Part shown: positions 34,595-43,589 of the stretch, in pieces
Position numbering within the stretch: position 1 is the first letter of the stretch
Layout: each line of letters starts with the position of its first letter
NCBI GenBank assembly: GCA_050700835.1
Contig: JBOHDX010000043.1
Coordinates: 52,543 to 116,542, forward strand
Origin: JBOHDX01 sp050700835
GTDB lineage: Bacteria > Actinomycetota > Actinomycetes > Propionibacteriales > Nocardioidaceae
Reading direction: 5' to 3'
Length of the DNA stretch: 64,000 bases
Made by a program: the position numbers and the translations under genes
The notes under the pieces: generated by a model
What the model was told of the DNA's origin: nothing
Seen by the model: the letters and a program-made list of their open reading frames with translations, nothing else
The model's database searches: none

Positions 34595-34658
34595 TCCGAG
34601 CTACGAGATCGCGGTCGGTCAGCATCTAGGCATGGAGCCGGCTCCGCGCATGTGGTGA
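34595..34658 (+). other. Detached 3' end of the AbiEi-like gene
   Basis: In the frame one base later than the upstream gene, the sequence continues through DPSYEIAVGQHLGMEPAPRMW to TGA at 34656-34658. This resembles the usual C-terminus of DUF559-containing proteins and supports the frameshift reading. Confidence 0.6.
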
Positions 34659-34699
34659 CTCCGCGCGGGCGTACCTCTGCACCGTGAACGGGGCTGATG

Positions 34700-34782
34700 C
34701 AAACCCGCGGACCGGCAAGCCAAAACCCGCGGACCTGCAAGCCAAAACCCGCGGATGGGCGGACCAGAACCCGCGGATCGGC
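34700..34782 (-). repeat. Dispersed CCGCGGGTTCTGG repeat, locus B (four units)
   Basis: Read on the minus strand, four units with TCCGCGGGTTTTGG or TCCGCGGGTTCTGG cores follow directly after the rel stop at 34784. Spacing is 22-24 bp. Same orientation relative to the upstream gene as loci A and C. Confidence 0.9.
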
Positions 34783-34783
34783 G

Positions 34784-37096
34784 TTATTGGTTGACGCGGT
34801 AGACGTCGAAGACGCCCTCGACACCGCGGACGGCGCGGAGCACGTGGCCCAGATGCTTGGGGTCGCCCATCTCGAAGGTGAACCTGCTCTTGGCGACGCG
34901 GTCGCGACTGGTGGCCAGCGACGCAGACAGGATGTTCACATGGTGGTCCGACAACACCCGGGTGACGTCCGACAGCAGCCGTGCACGGTCGAGCGCCTCG
35001 ACCTGGATCGCCACCAGGAACACACTGCTCGCCGTCGGGGCCCACTCGACCTCGACGAGCCGCTCCGGCTGGTTCGACAGGCTCTTGACGTTGGGACAGT
35101 CCGCCCGGTGCACGGACACGCCGGCGCCGCGGGTGACGAACCCGAGGATCGGATCCCCCGGCACCGGCGTACAGCACTTGGCCAGCTTGACCAGCACGTC
35201 GGTCGTCCCACGCACGATCACGCCCGCGTCACCGCGCGGAGTCCGGCGGCGCCGGTCCGCCTCGGGCGTGATGATCACGGCCTCGGCCAGGTCCTCCGCC
35301 GAGCCCTCCTCACCACCGTGCAGCTCGATGATCCGGTGCACGACGTTCTGGGCGCCGACGTTGCCCTCGCCGACCGCGGCGTACAACGCAGACACATCCA
35401 GCAGGTGCAGCCCTTCCGCGACGGCCTGCAAGGTGTCGCGGCTGAGCAACCGCTTCAGGGGCAGCCCCTCCTTGCGCATCAGCCGGGCGATCGACTCCTT
35501 GCCCCGCTCGATCGCCTCCTCCCGGCGCTCTTTGGTGAACCACTGCCGGATCTTGGTACGTGCGCGGGGACTCTTGACGAAGGCCAGCCAGTCGCGGCTC
35601 GGACCGGCCCCGGGCGCCTTGGACGTGAACACCTCGACCACGTCACCGTTGTCGAGCGTCGACTCCAGCGGCACCAGCCGGCCGTTGACCCGTGCGCCTA
35701 TGCAGGCGTGGCCTACCTCGGTGTGCACGGCATAGGCGAAGTCGATGGGGGTTGAGCCGCCGGGCAGCGACATGACGTCACCGCGGGGGGTGAACACGTA
35801 GACCTCGCCGGAGTTGATCTCGAACCGCAGCGAGTCGAGGAAGTCTCCCGGGTCGTCGGTCTCGTGCTGCCAGTCGAGCAGCTGGCGCAGCCACACCATG
35901 TCGTTCTGCTTGGCGTCGCTCGCGGCCTTGTCCGTGTCGCCCCCGTTGACCGCGTCCTCCTTGTACTTCCAGTGCGCGGCCACGCCGTACTCGGCGCGAC
36001 GGTGCATCGCGAAGGTACGGATCTGCAGCTCGACCGGCTTGCCCTGCGGCCCGATCACCGTCGTGTGCAGCGACTGGTACATGTTGAACTTCGGCATCGC
36101 GACGTAGTCCTTGAACCGCCCAGGCACGGGGTTCCACCGGGCATGCAGGACACCGAGCACCGCGTAGACGTCTCGCAGCGACTCGACGAGGATGCGGATC
36201 CCGACCAGGTCGTAGATGTCGGCGAAGTCGCGGCCACGCACGATCATCTTCTGGTAGATCGAGTAGTAGTGCTTGGGTCGGCCGGTGACGGTTGCCTTGA
36301 TCTTGGACGAGCGAAGGTCGGACTGCACCCCGTCGATGACGGCGGCCAGGAACTCCTCGCGAGACGGCGCCCGATCGGCCACGAGTCGGACGATCTCGTC
36401 ATAGACCTTGGGGTGCAGCGTCGAGAACGCGAGGTCCTCGAGCTCCCACTTGATCGTGTTCATGCCCAGCCGGTGGGCCAGCGGGGCATAGATCTCAAGC
36501 GTCTCGCCGGCGATCCGCTCCTGCTTCTCCTGCCGCAGGAACCGCAGGGTGCGCATGTTGTGCAAGCGGTCGGCGAGCTTGATGACCAGGACCCGGATGT
36601 CCTTGCTCATCGCGACGATCATCTTGCGGATCGTCTCCGACTGAGCGGTGTCGCCGTACTTCACCTTGTCGAGCTTGGTCACCCCGTCGACCAGCTGCGC
36701 CACCTCGTCTCCGAAGTCGGCCCGCAGCTCGTCCAGCGTGTACGGGGTGTCCTCGACGGTGTCGTGGAGAAGCGCGGCGCACAGGGTCGGGGGGGTCATG
36801 CCCAGCTCGGCGAGGATGGTCGCGACGGCCAACGGATGAGTGATGTAGGGGTCACCGCTATAGCGCTTCTGCTCCACGTGCAGCCGCGCGGCCGTCTCGT
36901 ACGCCCGCTCGATGACGCCGAGGTCGGCCTTCGGGTGCGTGCTCCGCAGGATCCGGAACAACGGTTCCAGCACCGGGTTCGCCGTGCTGCTCCGGCTCCC
37001 GAGCCGGGCCAGGCGGGTACGCATCCGGGCCGGCGTGGAGGCAGACTCCGACACGACGGCGGCTCGGCCGTCCTCGGGAGTCTGCTCGACCGTCAC
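34784..37096 (-). CDS. rel: Bifunctional (p)ppGpp synthetase/hydrolase Rel
   Basis: 770 aa stringent-response enzyme. The N-terminal HD hydrolase domain keeps THPLA and HDTVEDT (111-117), so hydrolysis should be active. The synthetase domain has RGRDFADIYDLVGIRI and FKDYVAMPKFNMYQSLHTTV. TGS (VYVFTPRGDVMSLPGGSTPIDFAY), a Cys-containing zinc-finger region (LAKCCTPVPGD) and a C-terminal ACT domain follow. GTG start 37096. The single long Rel is typical of actinobacteria. It precedes nothing in its operon; apt lies upstream with a 73-bp gap. Confidence 0.98.
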   Translation of the reverse strand: MTVEQTPEDGRAAVVSESASTPARMRTRLARLGSRSSTANPVLEPLFRILRSTHPKADLGVIERAYETAARLHVEQKRYSGDPYITHPLAVATILAELGMTPPTLCAALLHDTVEDTPYTLDELRADFGDEVAQLVDGVTKLDKVKYGDTAQSETIRKMIVAMSKDIRVLVIKLADRLHNMRTLRFLRQEKQERIAGETLEIYAPLAHRLGMNTIKWELEDLAFSTLHPKVYDEIVRLVADRAPSREEFLAAVIDGVQSDLRSSKIKATVTGRPKHYYSIYQKMIVRGRDFADIYDLVGIRILVESLRDVYAVLGVLHARWNPVPGRFKDYVAMPKFNMYQSLHTTVIGPQGKPVELQIRTFAMHRRAEYGVAAHWKYKEDAVNGGDTDKAASDAKQNDMVWLRQLLDWQHETDDPGDFLDSLRFEINSGEVYVFTPRGDVMSLPGGSTPIDFAYAVHTEVGHACIGARVNGRLVPLESTLDNGDVVEVFTSKAPGAGPSRDWLAFVKSPRARTKIRQWFTKERREEAIERGKESIARLMRKEGLPLKRLLSRDTLQAVAEGLHLLDVSALYAAVGEGNVGAQNVVHRIIELHGGEEGSAEDLAEAVIITPEADRRRRTPRGDAGVIVRGTTDVLVKLAKCCTPVPGDPILGFVTRGAGVSVHRADCPNVKSLSNQPERLVEVEWAPTASSVFLVAIQVEALDRARLLSDVTRVLSDHHVNILSASLATSRDRVAKSRFTFEMGDPKHLGHVLRAVRGVEGVFDVYRVNQ

Positions 37097-37169
37097 GTCG
37101 CTCCTCGTCGTCCCCGCGTCGACGACGCGTTCGTCCAGTCTAGGCGCCGGTCGTGGGACGCCCGGGCGG

Positions 37170-37736
37170 TCAGACCGTGCGTAGTGCCGTCACCGGCAGG
37201 TCGCCGAGGCGCGCGCGGCCGTTCAGGAACCCCAGCTCCAGCAGCACCACGACTCCGACCACGTCGGCGCCGGTCTCCCGGACCAGGTCAGCGGTCGCGG
37301 CCACGGTTCCTCCGGTCGCCAGGACATCGTCGAGGAGCAGCACCCGAGAGCCAGGCCCGAACGCGTCGGCCTTCACCTCGAGAGTGGCGTCGCCGTACTC
37401 GAGGCTGTACGACACGGCGTGGGTGTCGCCGGGCAGCTTCCCCTGCTTGCGTACGGGCACGAATCCGGCGCCCAGCGTCAGGGACACCGGCGCGGCCAGG
37501 ATGAAGCCGCGCGCCTCGATGCCGGCGACAACGTCGATCCGCCCGTCAGCAACGCTTCGCGCCGCATCGGACAGGGCCGCGACGATGTCGGTGAACGCCT
37601 GGTGGTGCGCCAGCAGCGGCGTGATGTCCTTGAAGACGACGCCCGGCTCCGGAAAGTCGGGGACGTCACGGATCAACCGGTCGAGCCAGCCCTGCGCCAC
37701 AGCTGCGTCGACCCCCAGCGTCGAACGGTCGGTCAC
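37170..37736 (-). CDS. apt: Adenine phosphoribosyltransferase
   Basis: 188 aa purine-salvage enzyme making AMP from adenine and PRPP. The opening DVPDFPEPGVVFKDITPLL, GIEARGFILAAPVS and the PRPP loop LLLDDVLATGGT are intact. GTG start overlaps the secF stop (GTGA), the common actinobacterial secD-secF-apt-rel order. Confidence 0.97.
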   Translation of the reverse strand: MTDRSTLGVDAAVAQGWLDRLIRDVPDFPEPGVVFKDITPLLAHHQAFTDIVAALSDAARSVADGRIDVVAGIEARGFILAAPVSLTLGAGFVPVRKQGKLPGDTHAVSYSLEYGDATLEVKADAFGPGSRVLLLDDVLATGGTVAATADLVRETGADVVGVVVLLELGFLNGRARLGDLPVTALRTV

Positions 37737-38863
37737 TTCTTGCGCCGGGACCGCGGCGGTCGCTTCGGCTGGACCCGCCCGGCCTGCCGGGACGCGGCGA
37801 CCTTGCGGACCGTCGGCGCCGCTGCGGCGCCCGACGGCGTGACAACGAGCCCGTCCGACACGACCGGCACCTCACCGGCGGTGGTGGGCTGGCGCGCCCG
37901 CTTGTTCAGGACCCGCTTGGTGTGCGCACTGACGGCGTCCTCGGCCTCCTTCAGCTGCGACGCGAGCGGCGTCGCGATGAAGATCGACGAGTACGTGCCG
38001 GCGGCCATGCCGACCAGCAGGGCCAGCGACAGGTCCTTCAACGGCCCTGTGCCCAGCACGATCACGCTCACGACGAGGATCGCCGCGACCGGGATGATGG
38101 CGGTGATCGACGTGTTGATCGACCGGACCAGGGTCTGGTTGACCGCGAGGTTGGCCGACTCCTTGTAGGTCCGGGTCAGGTTGGTGGCGAAGTTCCGGGT
38201 GTTCTCGCGCACCTTGTCGAAGACGACCACCGTGTCGTACAGCGAGTAGCCCAAGATCGTCAGCAGGCCGGTCACGGTGGCCGGCGTCACCTCGAATCCC
38301 GACCACGCATAGACGCCCACCGTGATGATCAGGTCGTGCGCCAACGCGACGATCGCCGCGACCGACATCTTCCATTCTCGGAAGTAGGCCCAGATGAACA
38401 GCACCACCAGGATGAGGAACACGATCAGGCCCGTCTCGGCCTTGTTCGCCACCTCCTTGCCCCAGCTCGGGCCGATGGAGTTCTGACTGATCTCGGTCGC
38501 GCCGGCAGCGGTCAGCGCGTGCTCGACCTTGTTGGCCTCGGTCTGGGTCAGCGGCTTGGTGGTCACGACGACCGCGTCGGTGCCGGACGTGAACGCGGTC
38601 GGGTCGGCGGCGTTCGGGATGCCGACACCCGACGTCGCGTCGATCATCTTGGTGACGTTGCTCTGCGTGGCCGAGATCTTGGCGGTGAACTCGACGCCGC
38701 CCTTGAACTCGATGCCCATGTTGAGGCCACGCACGAGCAGGCCGGACAGGGCGAACAGGACGATGAGTCCGGAGATGGCGTACCAGAGCTTGCGCCGGCC
38801 GACGAAGTCGAACGAGATGTGGCCCTCGTACAAGTTGTGCCCGAGGCTCGACAGCTTGCCCAT
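37733..38863 (-). CDS. secF: Protein translocase subunit SecF
   Basis: 376 aa membrane protein with six spans. It contains FDFVGRRKLWYAISGL at the start, GIEFKGGVEF, and the RND-like KVRENTR region. Together with SecD it uses the proton gradient to complete Sec-dependent export. An unusual basic/Pro tail of about 70 residues follows the last span. ATG shares one base with the secD stop. Confidence 0.97.
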   Translation of the reverse strand: MGKLSSLGHNLYEGHISFDFVGRRKLWYAISGLIVLFALSGLLVRGLNMGIEFKGGVEFTAKISATQSNVTKMIDATSGVGIPNAADPTAFTSGTDAVVVTTKPLTQTEANKVEHALTAAGATEISQNSIGPSWGKEVANKAETGLIVFLILVVLFIWAYFREWKMSVAAIVALAHDLIITVGVYAWSGFEVTPATVTGLLTILGYSLYDTVVVFDKVRENTRNFATNLTRTYKESANLAVNQTLVRSINTSITAIIPVAAILVVSVIVLGTGPLKDLSLALLVGMAAGTYSSIFIATPLASQLKEAEDAVSAHTKRVLNKRARQPTTAGEVPVVSDGLVVTPSGAAAAPTVRKVAASRQAGRVQPKRPPRSRRKK

Positions 38864-40692
38864 CAGGCGTTCCCTTCCTGGGTACGGCGCCTGGCCCGGC
38901 CCATCTGCGAGACCGACCTGCCCTCGATGCCGAGGTGTTTGGAGTCGAAGCCCGACAGCTTGTGGCCCTGGCCGAAGAACTTGGTCCGCGCCAGGATCGA
39001 CACCAGGGGCTTGGTGAAGAAGAAGACGAGGGCGACGTCGATCAGCGTGGTCAGACCCAGCGCGAACGCGAAGCCGCGGACCACGCCGATGGCGAAGATG
39101 TAGAGCACCATCGCGGCGAGGAACGACACCGTGTCGGCCGCCACGACCGTCATCCGCGCGCGTTTCCAGCCCGCCTCGACTGCGAGGCGCAGCGACTTGC
39201 CGTCGCGCACCTCGTCACGGAGCCGCTCGAAGAACACGATGAACGAGTCGGCCGTGATGCCGATCGCCACGATCAGTCCGGCGATGCCCGGAAGGGTCAG
39301 CGTGAACCCCAGGCCCTTGCCGAGCAGGAGCACCAGGGAGTACGTGATGGCAGCCGACATCGCCAGGGACGCGATCACCACCAGACCCAGCCCGCGGTAG
39401 TAGAGCAGGCAGTAGATGACCACCAGGATCAGTCCGACGATGCCCGCCAGCAGGCCGGCGTCGAGCTGGGTGCTCGCCAGCGTCGGGCCGATGGCCTGGA
39501 CGCTGATCGCCTTGAAGGACAGCGGCAGCGCGCCGTACTTCAGGGAGTTTGCCAGCGAGCTCGCGGAGGACTGCGTGAAGTTGCCGGAGATCTGCGCCTG
39601 TCCACCGTTGATCGGCTGAACCACGGTGGGCGCGCTGATGACCTGGCCGTCAAGCACGATCCCGAACTGGCCCGTTCCCCCGTTGGACTGGGCGAGGGCC
39701 TGGCTCACCGTGGCGAACGTGGAGGAGCCGGACCCGTTCAGCGAGAGGTTGACCTGCCACTGCGCGGACCCCTGTTGGAGGCCGGCGCTCGCATCGGTGA
39801 GCTGGGTGCCCTCGATGATCGCCGGGCTCAGGAGGTACTTCTGGCCCTGCTGGTCACAGGTGATCAGGGGCGCCGTGGGTACGTCGTTGACCTTCGGCGA
39901 CTGGTTGGTCTTGCCGGGACAGCTGAACGCGGCCAGCTTCGACTGCAGCGCGGAGTAGGCCCCGGTGAAGTCGGACGGCGGTGCGCTGCGGTTGGCCATC
40001 TTCAAGGCGTCGTCGAGGCTGAGCTTGGTCCAGTCCGTGACCTGGGCGACCGGGGTGGTCGGGCCGGTGGTCGGCGACGTCGTCGGCGCGGACGTCGGGG
40101 GTGCGGTCGTCGCGTGCTTCTTGGGGTTGGCACTGAGCCCCGCGACCATCCACGACGAGACGCCGCGCTGCTTCGACGTCGACGGCTTCTTGGTCGGCTT
40201 GGTGGACTTGGTGCTGCCCGGCTTCGTCGGACCCGTGGTCGGCCCAGTCGTCGGCGCGGTCGTCGGCGCGGTCGTCGGCCCAGTCGTCGGGCCAGTCGGA
40301 GGGGTCGTGGTCCCCGTGCCTTGCGCAGCCGCCCACACCAGCCGGAACCGCAGCAGTGCGGTCTTGCCGATCTGGTTGGCGATGTTCTGCTTCTCCTTGC
40401 CGGGGATCTCGACGACGATCTGGTTGCCGCCCTGGGTGCTCACCTGCGCCTCGGAGACACCCGTGCCGTTGACCCGCTGCTCGATGATGTTGCGGGCCTG
40501 GCTGATCTTGTCTGACGTGATCGACTGACCCCCGACTGCCTTGGCCTGCAGCGTGATACTGGTGCCGCCCTGCAGGTCGAGACCCAGCTTCGGGCTCCAC
40601 TGGCCGGCGGCCGCGACCGCGGCGTACAACGCGATCACGACCAAGAAGAACGCCACGAGGGTGCGCCCTGGTCGGGACGTTTTCGTCGCCAC
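38863..40692 (-). CDS. secD: Protein translocase subunit SecD with Thr/Pro-rich insertions
   Basis: 609 aa. First span, then LGLDLQGGTSITLQAK, the extracytoplasmic P1 region and the C-terminal six-span domain with LPGIAGLIVAIGITADSFIVFFE (only the core quoted matters: GITADSFIVFFE). Two low-complexity stretches interrupt the extracytoplasmic domain: about residues 124-175, built from TTxPTT repeats followed by a Lys-rich part, and about 195-220. Both are flexible and exposed. GTG start at 40692. It is followed by secF and apt. Confidence 0.96.
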   Translation of the reverse strand: MATKTSRPGRTLVAFFLVVIALYAAVAAAGQWSPKLGLDLQGGTSITLQAKAVGGQSITSDKISQARNIIEQRVNGTGVSEAQVSTQGGNQIVVEIPGKEKQNIANQIGKTALLRFRLVWAAAQGTGTTTPPTGPTTGPTTAPTTAPTTGPTTGPTKPGSTKSTKPTKKPSTSKQRGVSSWMVAGLSANPKKHATTAPPTSAPTTSPTTGPTTPVAQVTDWTKLSLDDALKMANRSAPPSDFTGAYSALQSKLAAFSCPGKTNQSPKVNDVPTAPLITCDQQGQKYLLSPAIIEGTQLTDASAGLQQGSAQWQVNLSLNGSGSSTFATVSQALAQSNGGTGQFGIVLDGQVISAPTVVQPINGGQAQISGNFTQSSASSLANSLKYGALPLSFKAISVQAIGPTLASTQLDAGLLAGIVGLILVVIYCLLYYRGLGLVVIASLAMSAAITYSLVLLLGKGLGFTLTLPGIAGLIVAIGITADSFIVFFERLRDEVRDGKSLRLAVEAGWKRARMTVVAADTVSFLAAMVLYIFAIGVVRGFAFALGLTTLIDVALVFFFTKPLVSILARTKFFGQGHKLSGFDSKHLGIEGRSVSQMGRARRRTQEGNA

Positions 40693-40748
40693 TGCTTGCT
40701 GCTCCTTGTCGCTGGCCCGGGTGCCTGAGCGCCCCCGAGTCGTGGTGG

Positions 40749-41114
40749 TCAGGTCCGGCTATCGCCTTGGCGGCCCTGGTCGTCCTGGTCGTTCTTGTCG
40801 AGGTTGACTCCCGTGTTGTCGTCACCGGGATCCATGTCGCTCGCCGACGAGTCGCTGTCCCGGATCACGTTGCCGATCGCGTTGCGGTGCATCGTGATCA
40901 TGACTCCCGGCGCGACCTCCAGCCTCACGGTCTCGTTGCCCATGGATCTGATCGTGCCGTGGATACCCGACGTGGTCATCACCCGGGCACCCAGCTCGAG
41001 GGTCGACTGCATTCTCGCCGTCGCACGTGACCTGTTGCGCGCGGGCCGCAGGATGAGGAGCCAGAAGACGAGGACGATCAGGATGATGGGGATCAGCGAG
41101 GTCAAGCTCTTCAC
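40749..41114 (-). CDS. yajC: Preprotein translocase subunit YajC
   Basis: 121 aa with one N-terminal membrane span (LIPIILIVLVFWLLILRPARN) and the conserved LGARVMTTSGIHGTI domain, then an acidic Asp/Asn-rich tail. It associates with SecDF. GTG 41114 is preceded by AGGAG 5 nt upstream. A 56-bp gap separates it from secD; it begins the yajC-secD-secF-apt run. Confidence 0.96.
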   Translation of the reverse strand: MKSLTSLIPIILIVLVFWLLILRPARNRSRATARMQSTLELGARVMTTSGIHGTIRSMGNETVRLEVAPGVMITMHRNAIGNVIRDSDSSASDMDPGDDNTGVNLDKNDQDDQGRQGDSRT

Positions 41115-41285
41115 TCAGGCTCCTGTCACTTGCAGGCGGTGACGTGCGGACGTGGACGAGCCACGACAGACGCCGCGACCGAGGGGGCAGTCTAACCAGG
41201 CCACACCCGACGAAACTTCGCGCGAGGCCTTGTGCGGGTGACGATTCGAGTACGAAGCCACGCCCCACCGCCGAGGCGACCTCGC

Positions 41286-42368
41286 TCAACCGTACGTCAA
41301 GGCGTCCTGACCGGCGGGAGCCGACAGCCCGAGGTGCGCCCAGGCGGCGCGGGTCGCGATGCGTCCGCGGGGTGTCCGGGCCAGGAACCCGAGGCGGACC
41401 AGGAACGGCTCGGCGACCTCCTCGACCGTCTCACGCTCCTCACCGACCGCAACAGCCAGCGTGGACACACCGACCGGGCCCCCGCCGAAGCGCCGGCACA
41501 GCGCGTCGAGCACTGACCGGTCGAGCCGGTCGAGGCCGAGGGCGTCGACCTCGTAGAGGTCCAGTGCGCGATGCGCCAGGGGCTCGTCGACGTGACCGTC
41601 GGCCCGCACCTCGGCGTAGTCACGGACCCGGCGAAGGAGACGGTTGGCGACCCGCGGGGTCCCCCGCGAGCGGGACGCGATCTCGTCGGCGCCAGGACCG
41701 TCGGCGTCGACGCCGAGCAGTCGCGCGGAACGGTCCACGATCCGGCGCAGCTCGGGCGGATCGTAGTACTCCAGCTGAGCGGTGAACCCGAACCTGTCGC
41801 GCAGCGGACCCGGCAGCAGCCCCGCCCGCGTGGTCGCGCCGACCAAGGTGAACCGCGGGATCTCGAGCGGGATCGCGGTGGCCCCGGGCCCCTTGCCCAC
41901 AACGACGTCGACCCGGAAGTCCTCCATCGCCATGTAGAGCATCTCCTCGGCGGGCCGCGACATCCGGTGCACCTCGTCGACGAAGAGCACCTCGCCCTCG
42001 TTGATGCTGGACAGGATGGCGGCGAGGTCACCGGCGTGCTGGATCGCCGGACCGCTGGTGATCCGCAGCGGCACCGTCATCTCAGCGGCGATGATCATCG
42101 CCAGGGTGGTCTTGCCGAGCCCAGGCGGTCCGGACAGCAGCACGTGGTCAGGTGTGCCGCCGCGGGACCGTGCCGCCGCCAGCATCAGCGACAGCTGCTC
42201 GCGGACGCGTTCCTGCCCGATCAGCTCGTCCAGGGTCCGGGGCCGCAGCGTCGCCTCGACCGCACGCTCGTCGCCGTAGGCGTCGGCGTCGACCAGATCT
42301 CGGGAGAGGTCCTCGGTCCTGCCCTCGGTCCTGGCCTCGGTCCTGGACTCCATCATGCGCTCGGTCAT
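41286..42368 (-). CDS. ruvB: Holliday junction branch-migration helicase RuvB
   Basis: 360 aa AAA+ motor. Walker A SGPPGLGKTTLA, Walker B LFVDEVHRM and sensor 1 LVGATTRAG are intact, and the C-terminal winged helix has GFLARTPRGRIAT. The N-terminal 25 residues contain a TEARTEGRTED repeat from 12-bp DNA repeats at 42313-42348 and look lineage-specific. Start overlaps ruvA (ATGA). Confidence 0.98.
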   Translation of the reverse strand: MTERMMESRTEARTEGRTEDLSRDLVDADAYGDERAVEATLRPRTLDELIGQERVREQLSLMLAAARSRGGTPDHVLLSGPPGLGKTTLAMIIAAEMTVPLRITSGPAIQHAGDLAAILSSINEGEVLFVDEVHRMSRPAEEMLYMAMEDFRVDVVVGKGPGATAIPLEIPRFTLVGATTRAGLLPGPLRDRFGFTAQLEYYDPPELRRIVDRSARLLGVDADGPGADEIASRSRGTPRVANRLLRRVRDYAEVRADGHVDEPLAHRALDLYEVDALGLDRLDRSVLDALCRRFGGGPVGVSTLAVAVGEERETVEEVAEPFLVRLGFLARTPRGRIATRAAWAHLGLSAPAGQDALTYG

Positions 42369-42964
42369 GCGCGGGCCAGGGTCTGCAGGGCGGCCTTGAG
42401 CAGCGCGGGTACGTGCGGGTCACCGTTGGCCTGGGGCGCGACCGCATCCACCGCCGCGTCGGCCTCCCGGGTCGACCAGCCGAGACCGAGCAGGGCGCCA
42501 TGCACCTGGTCGCGCCACCCGCCGGATGCGCCGATCGACGAGGGGGCCGACCGGCCGGCGCGGGGGGTGCCGACCCGGTCCTTCAGCTCGAGCACGATCC
42601 GCTGAGCGCCCTTGGCGCCGATGCCCGGCACCCGCGTCAGTGCCTTGAAGTCCTCGGTCACGACCGCGCGCCGCAGGTCGTCCGGGCCGTGCACGGCCAG
42701 CATGGCCTGCGCGAGCTTCGGGCCGACGCCGCTGGCCGTCTGCACCAGCTCGAACAGCGAGCGCTCGTCGGCGTCGACGAAGCCGAACAGGGTCAGCGAC
42801 TCCTCGCGTACGACCAGGGAGGTGGCCAACGTGGCCTGCTCCCCCACGCGGAGCCCGGCGAGGGTGGCCGGCGCGCACTGCACGTCGATCCCGATGCCGC
42901 CCACCTCGATCACCGCGCCGGTCGGGGACACGGCGGACACCCGGCCGCGCACGGACGCGATCAC
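42365..42964 (-). CDS. ruvA: Holliday junction branch-migration protein RuvA
   Basis: 199 aa. Begins VIASVRGRVSAVSPTGAVIE; the two helix-hairpin-helix segments are TASGVGPKLAQAML and VPGIGAKGAQRIVLELKD, and the C-terminal domain III binds RuvB. GTG start overlaps the ruvC stop (GTGA). Confidence 0.98.
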   Translation of the reverse strand: MIASVRGRVSAVSPTGAVIEVGGIGIDVQCAPATLAGLRVGEQATLATSLVVREESLTLFGFVDADERSLFELVQTASGVGPKLAQAMLAVHGPDDLRRAVVTEDFKALTRVPGIGAKGAQRIVLELKDRVGTPRAGRSAPSSIGASGGWRDQVHGALLGLGWSTREADAAVDAVAPQANGDPHVPALLKAALQTLARA

Positions 42965-43482
42965 CGTGCACCACCCGCGGCAGCGACGGCCGCGTCGAGC
43001 CTGGACTGGGCAGCGCCGCGCCACAGGTGGCAGATCGCCAGCGCCAAGGCGTCGCTGGCGTCGGCAGGGCGCGGCGCCGCCGTCAGCCGCAGCAGCCGGG
43101 TGACCATGGCGGCGACCTGGGCCTTGTCGGCCCGACCCGATCCGGTAACGGCGGCCTTGACCTCGCTGGGGGTGTGTAGGGCGACGCGGATGTCGAGCCG
43201 GGCCGCGGCGACCATCGCCACCCCACTGGCTTGCGCGGTGCCCATCACGGTCTTGACGTTGTGCTGGCTGAACACCCGCTCGACCGCCACGGCGTCGGGC
43301 TGGTAGCGCTCGATCCACTCGCACAGGGCGCGCTCGATCGTCACCAGCCGGGTCTGGACCGGCTGGTCGGCGGCGGTCCGGACCACGTCGACGGCCACCA
43401 GCGTGAGAGGCCGGCCGAGCTCACCGTCGACGACACCGAGACCGCAGCGGGTCAGCCCCGGGTCGACGCCCATCACCCGCAC
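42961..43482 (-). CDS. ruvC: Holliday junction resolvase RuvC
   Basis: 173 aa RNase H-fold endonuclease. Catalytic residues sit in MGVDPGLTRCG, VAVERVF and DASDALALAICH. GTG 43482 gives VRVMGVDPG, aligning with the usual MRVLGVDPG start; the ATG three codons in is possible. First of ruvC-ruvA-ruvB, all coupled by 4-base overlaps. Confidence 0.97.
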   Translation of the reverse strand: MRVMGVDPGLTRCGLGVVDGELGRPLTLVAVDVVRTAADQPVQTRLVTIERALCEWIERYQPDAVAVERVFSQHNVKTVMGTAQASGVAMVAAARLDIRVALHTPSEVKAAVTGSGRADKAQVAAMVTRLLRLTAAPRPADASDALALAICHLWRGAAQSRLDAAVAAAGGAR

Positions 43483-43589
43483 GGTCCACCCACTTCGGCT
43501 CGCGGCTAGAACACCTGTTCGGACCGTCACGCTACCCGCGGCGACCGACGGGTTCGGCCGCGACGCGCCGAGCCGCGCCTGCGGAGTGG

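Noticed and set aside
42313..42348. Three 12-bp CTCGGTCCTGGC-like repeats at the start of ruvB
   Set aside because: They encode a short lineage-specific leader of RuvB; no sign of more than a minor slippage repeat.
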